Shown here piece by piece: positions 21,426 to 21,790 of a stretch of 21,790 bases of DNA. Under the pieces are notes generated by a model. The model did no database searches. It saw only the letters and a list, made by a program, of their open reading frames with translations, and was not told the origin of the DNA. Origin of the DNA: Lachnospiraceae bacterium. GTDB lineage: Bacteria; Bacillota; Clostridia; Lachnospirales; Lachnospiraceae. Positions within the stretch are counted from its first letter, which is position 1; every line of letters begins with the position of its first letter. The DNA is taken from the NCBI GenBank assembly GCA_009774345.1, contig VSNR01000066.1:1-21790 (forward strand), read 5' to 3'. A program made the position numbers and the translations under genes.

Positions 21426-21773
21426 GTGTATTATTTACTGGTGCTAAATTTTATTATGCCATTTGTAATGGTTTCAGTGGGATATACCTTTAAGAAACAT
21501 CCTGCATCCGACATGGATCCAAATAATGGATATAACACACCAACTTCACGAAAAACAAGGGAACATTGGGAGTATGCACAAAGTATTGCGCCCGATATTT
21601 TTATATTTTTCGGAAAAGCTTTGGGGCTAATCGAGATTGTATTAAGCGTAGCGATGTATTTATTTCATATTTCAATTCATGAGATTTTATGTGTTGGAGT
21701 TTTTTTAGGAATGGGGTTCTTGTTCTGGGGATTTTATAAAACTGATTTGGAAATAGAAAAGAAATTTACGTAA
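21426..21773 (+). CDS. SdpI/YfhL-family membrane protein
   Basis: A 115-aa protein with three hydrophobic segments (about 3-22, 58-80 and 85-105). Between the first two lies the SdpI/YfhL-family signature GYNTPTSRKTREHWEYAQ (35-52), which has the conserved GY-x-TP, Lys and Trp positions. Bacillus SdpI gives immunity to the SdpC toxin; short family members like this are common and mostly uncharacterised. The GTG start at 21426 is supported by GGAGGT at 21413-21418, 7 bases upstream. An ATG at 21419 is in another frame and soon ends. A role in envelope protection fits the rest of the window but is inferred. Confidence 0.85.
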   Translation: MYYLLVLNFIMPFVMVSVGYTFKKHPASDMDPNNGYNTPTSRKTREHWEYAQSIAPDIFIFFGKALGLIEIVLSVAMYLFHISIHEILCVGVFLGMGFLFWGFYKTDLEIEKKFT

Positions 21774-21790
21774 GAGATAAAATTCCATTA

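Noticed and set aside
1..21790. Search for CRISPR arrays, tRNA or rRNA genes, transposases and integrases
   Set aside because: No regularly spaced repeats, cloverleaf-like sequence, rRNA-like segments or recombinase motifs were seen by eye on either strand.

Overview
The window reads as accessory chromosome or mobile-region DNA from a gut-type Firmicute, most likely a Lachnospiraceae/Clostridia member. The reasons are the strong AGGAGG-type ribosome binding sites, frequent TTG/GTG starts, double-FtsX permeases beginning MTWPFENDT, a LytTR/GHKL two-component pair, a VanR/VanS-type pair with a VanZ-family gene, and a pair of small charged proteins I associate with Lachnospiraceae. All supported genes are on the + strand. 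The genus assignment is inference. No rRNA, tRNA, CRISPR array, transposase or integrase was seen.

Layout. (1) 1-233 is a long, structured regulatory region. (2) 240-10591 encodes one LolD/MacB-type ABC ATPase followed by four tandem paralogous FtsX-type permeases (791, 795, 797 and 815 aa). Each permease carries two FtsX units, and all four open with the same nine codons. (3) 10635-12839 has a promoter with 21-bp-spaced direct repeats, then a LytTR response regulator and an AgrC-like GHKL sensor kinase. (4) 12968-14168 holds two small, highly charged proteins of unknown function. (5) 14221-16024 is an OmpR-family regulator and HisKA kinase of VanR/VanS type. It is followed by a VanZ-family membrane protein (16126-16689) and a second, BcrA/NatA-like ABC exporter (16865-19026). 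(6) 19049-19901 is a palindromic element, a second LytTR-type promoter and a lipoprotein gene. (7) 19942-21773 holds small genes: a four-TM protein, a 58-aa two-TM protein, a 68-aa cytoplasmic protein, a GNAT acetyltransferase and an SdpI/YfhL-family membrane protein.

How it may work together (inference). The window looks like a cell-envelope stress or antimicrobial-peptide response island with two separate sensing circuits. The LytTR circuit probably controls its own genes and the lipoprotein: their promoters share CATTTCAC boxes at the same position and nearly the same core, 48 of 68 positions identical. The VanR-like circuit probably controls vanZ-like and the second ABC exporter: both promoters carry 11-bp-periodic repeats ending exactly 28 bp before the -10 box. 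No vanHAX-type ligase genes are present, so the Van-like circuit does not drive classical glycopeptide target replacement here. The most unusual system is the set of four double-FtsX permeases served by a single ATPase gene.

Intergenic stretches of 100-230 bases are described as individual features. No gene-free stretch exceeds 300 bases.
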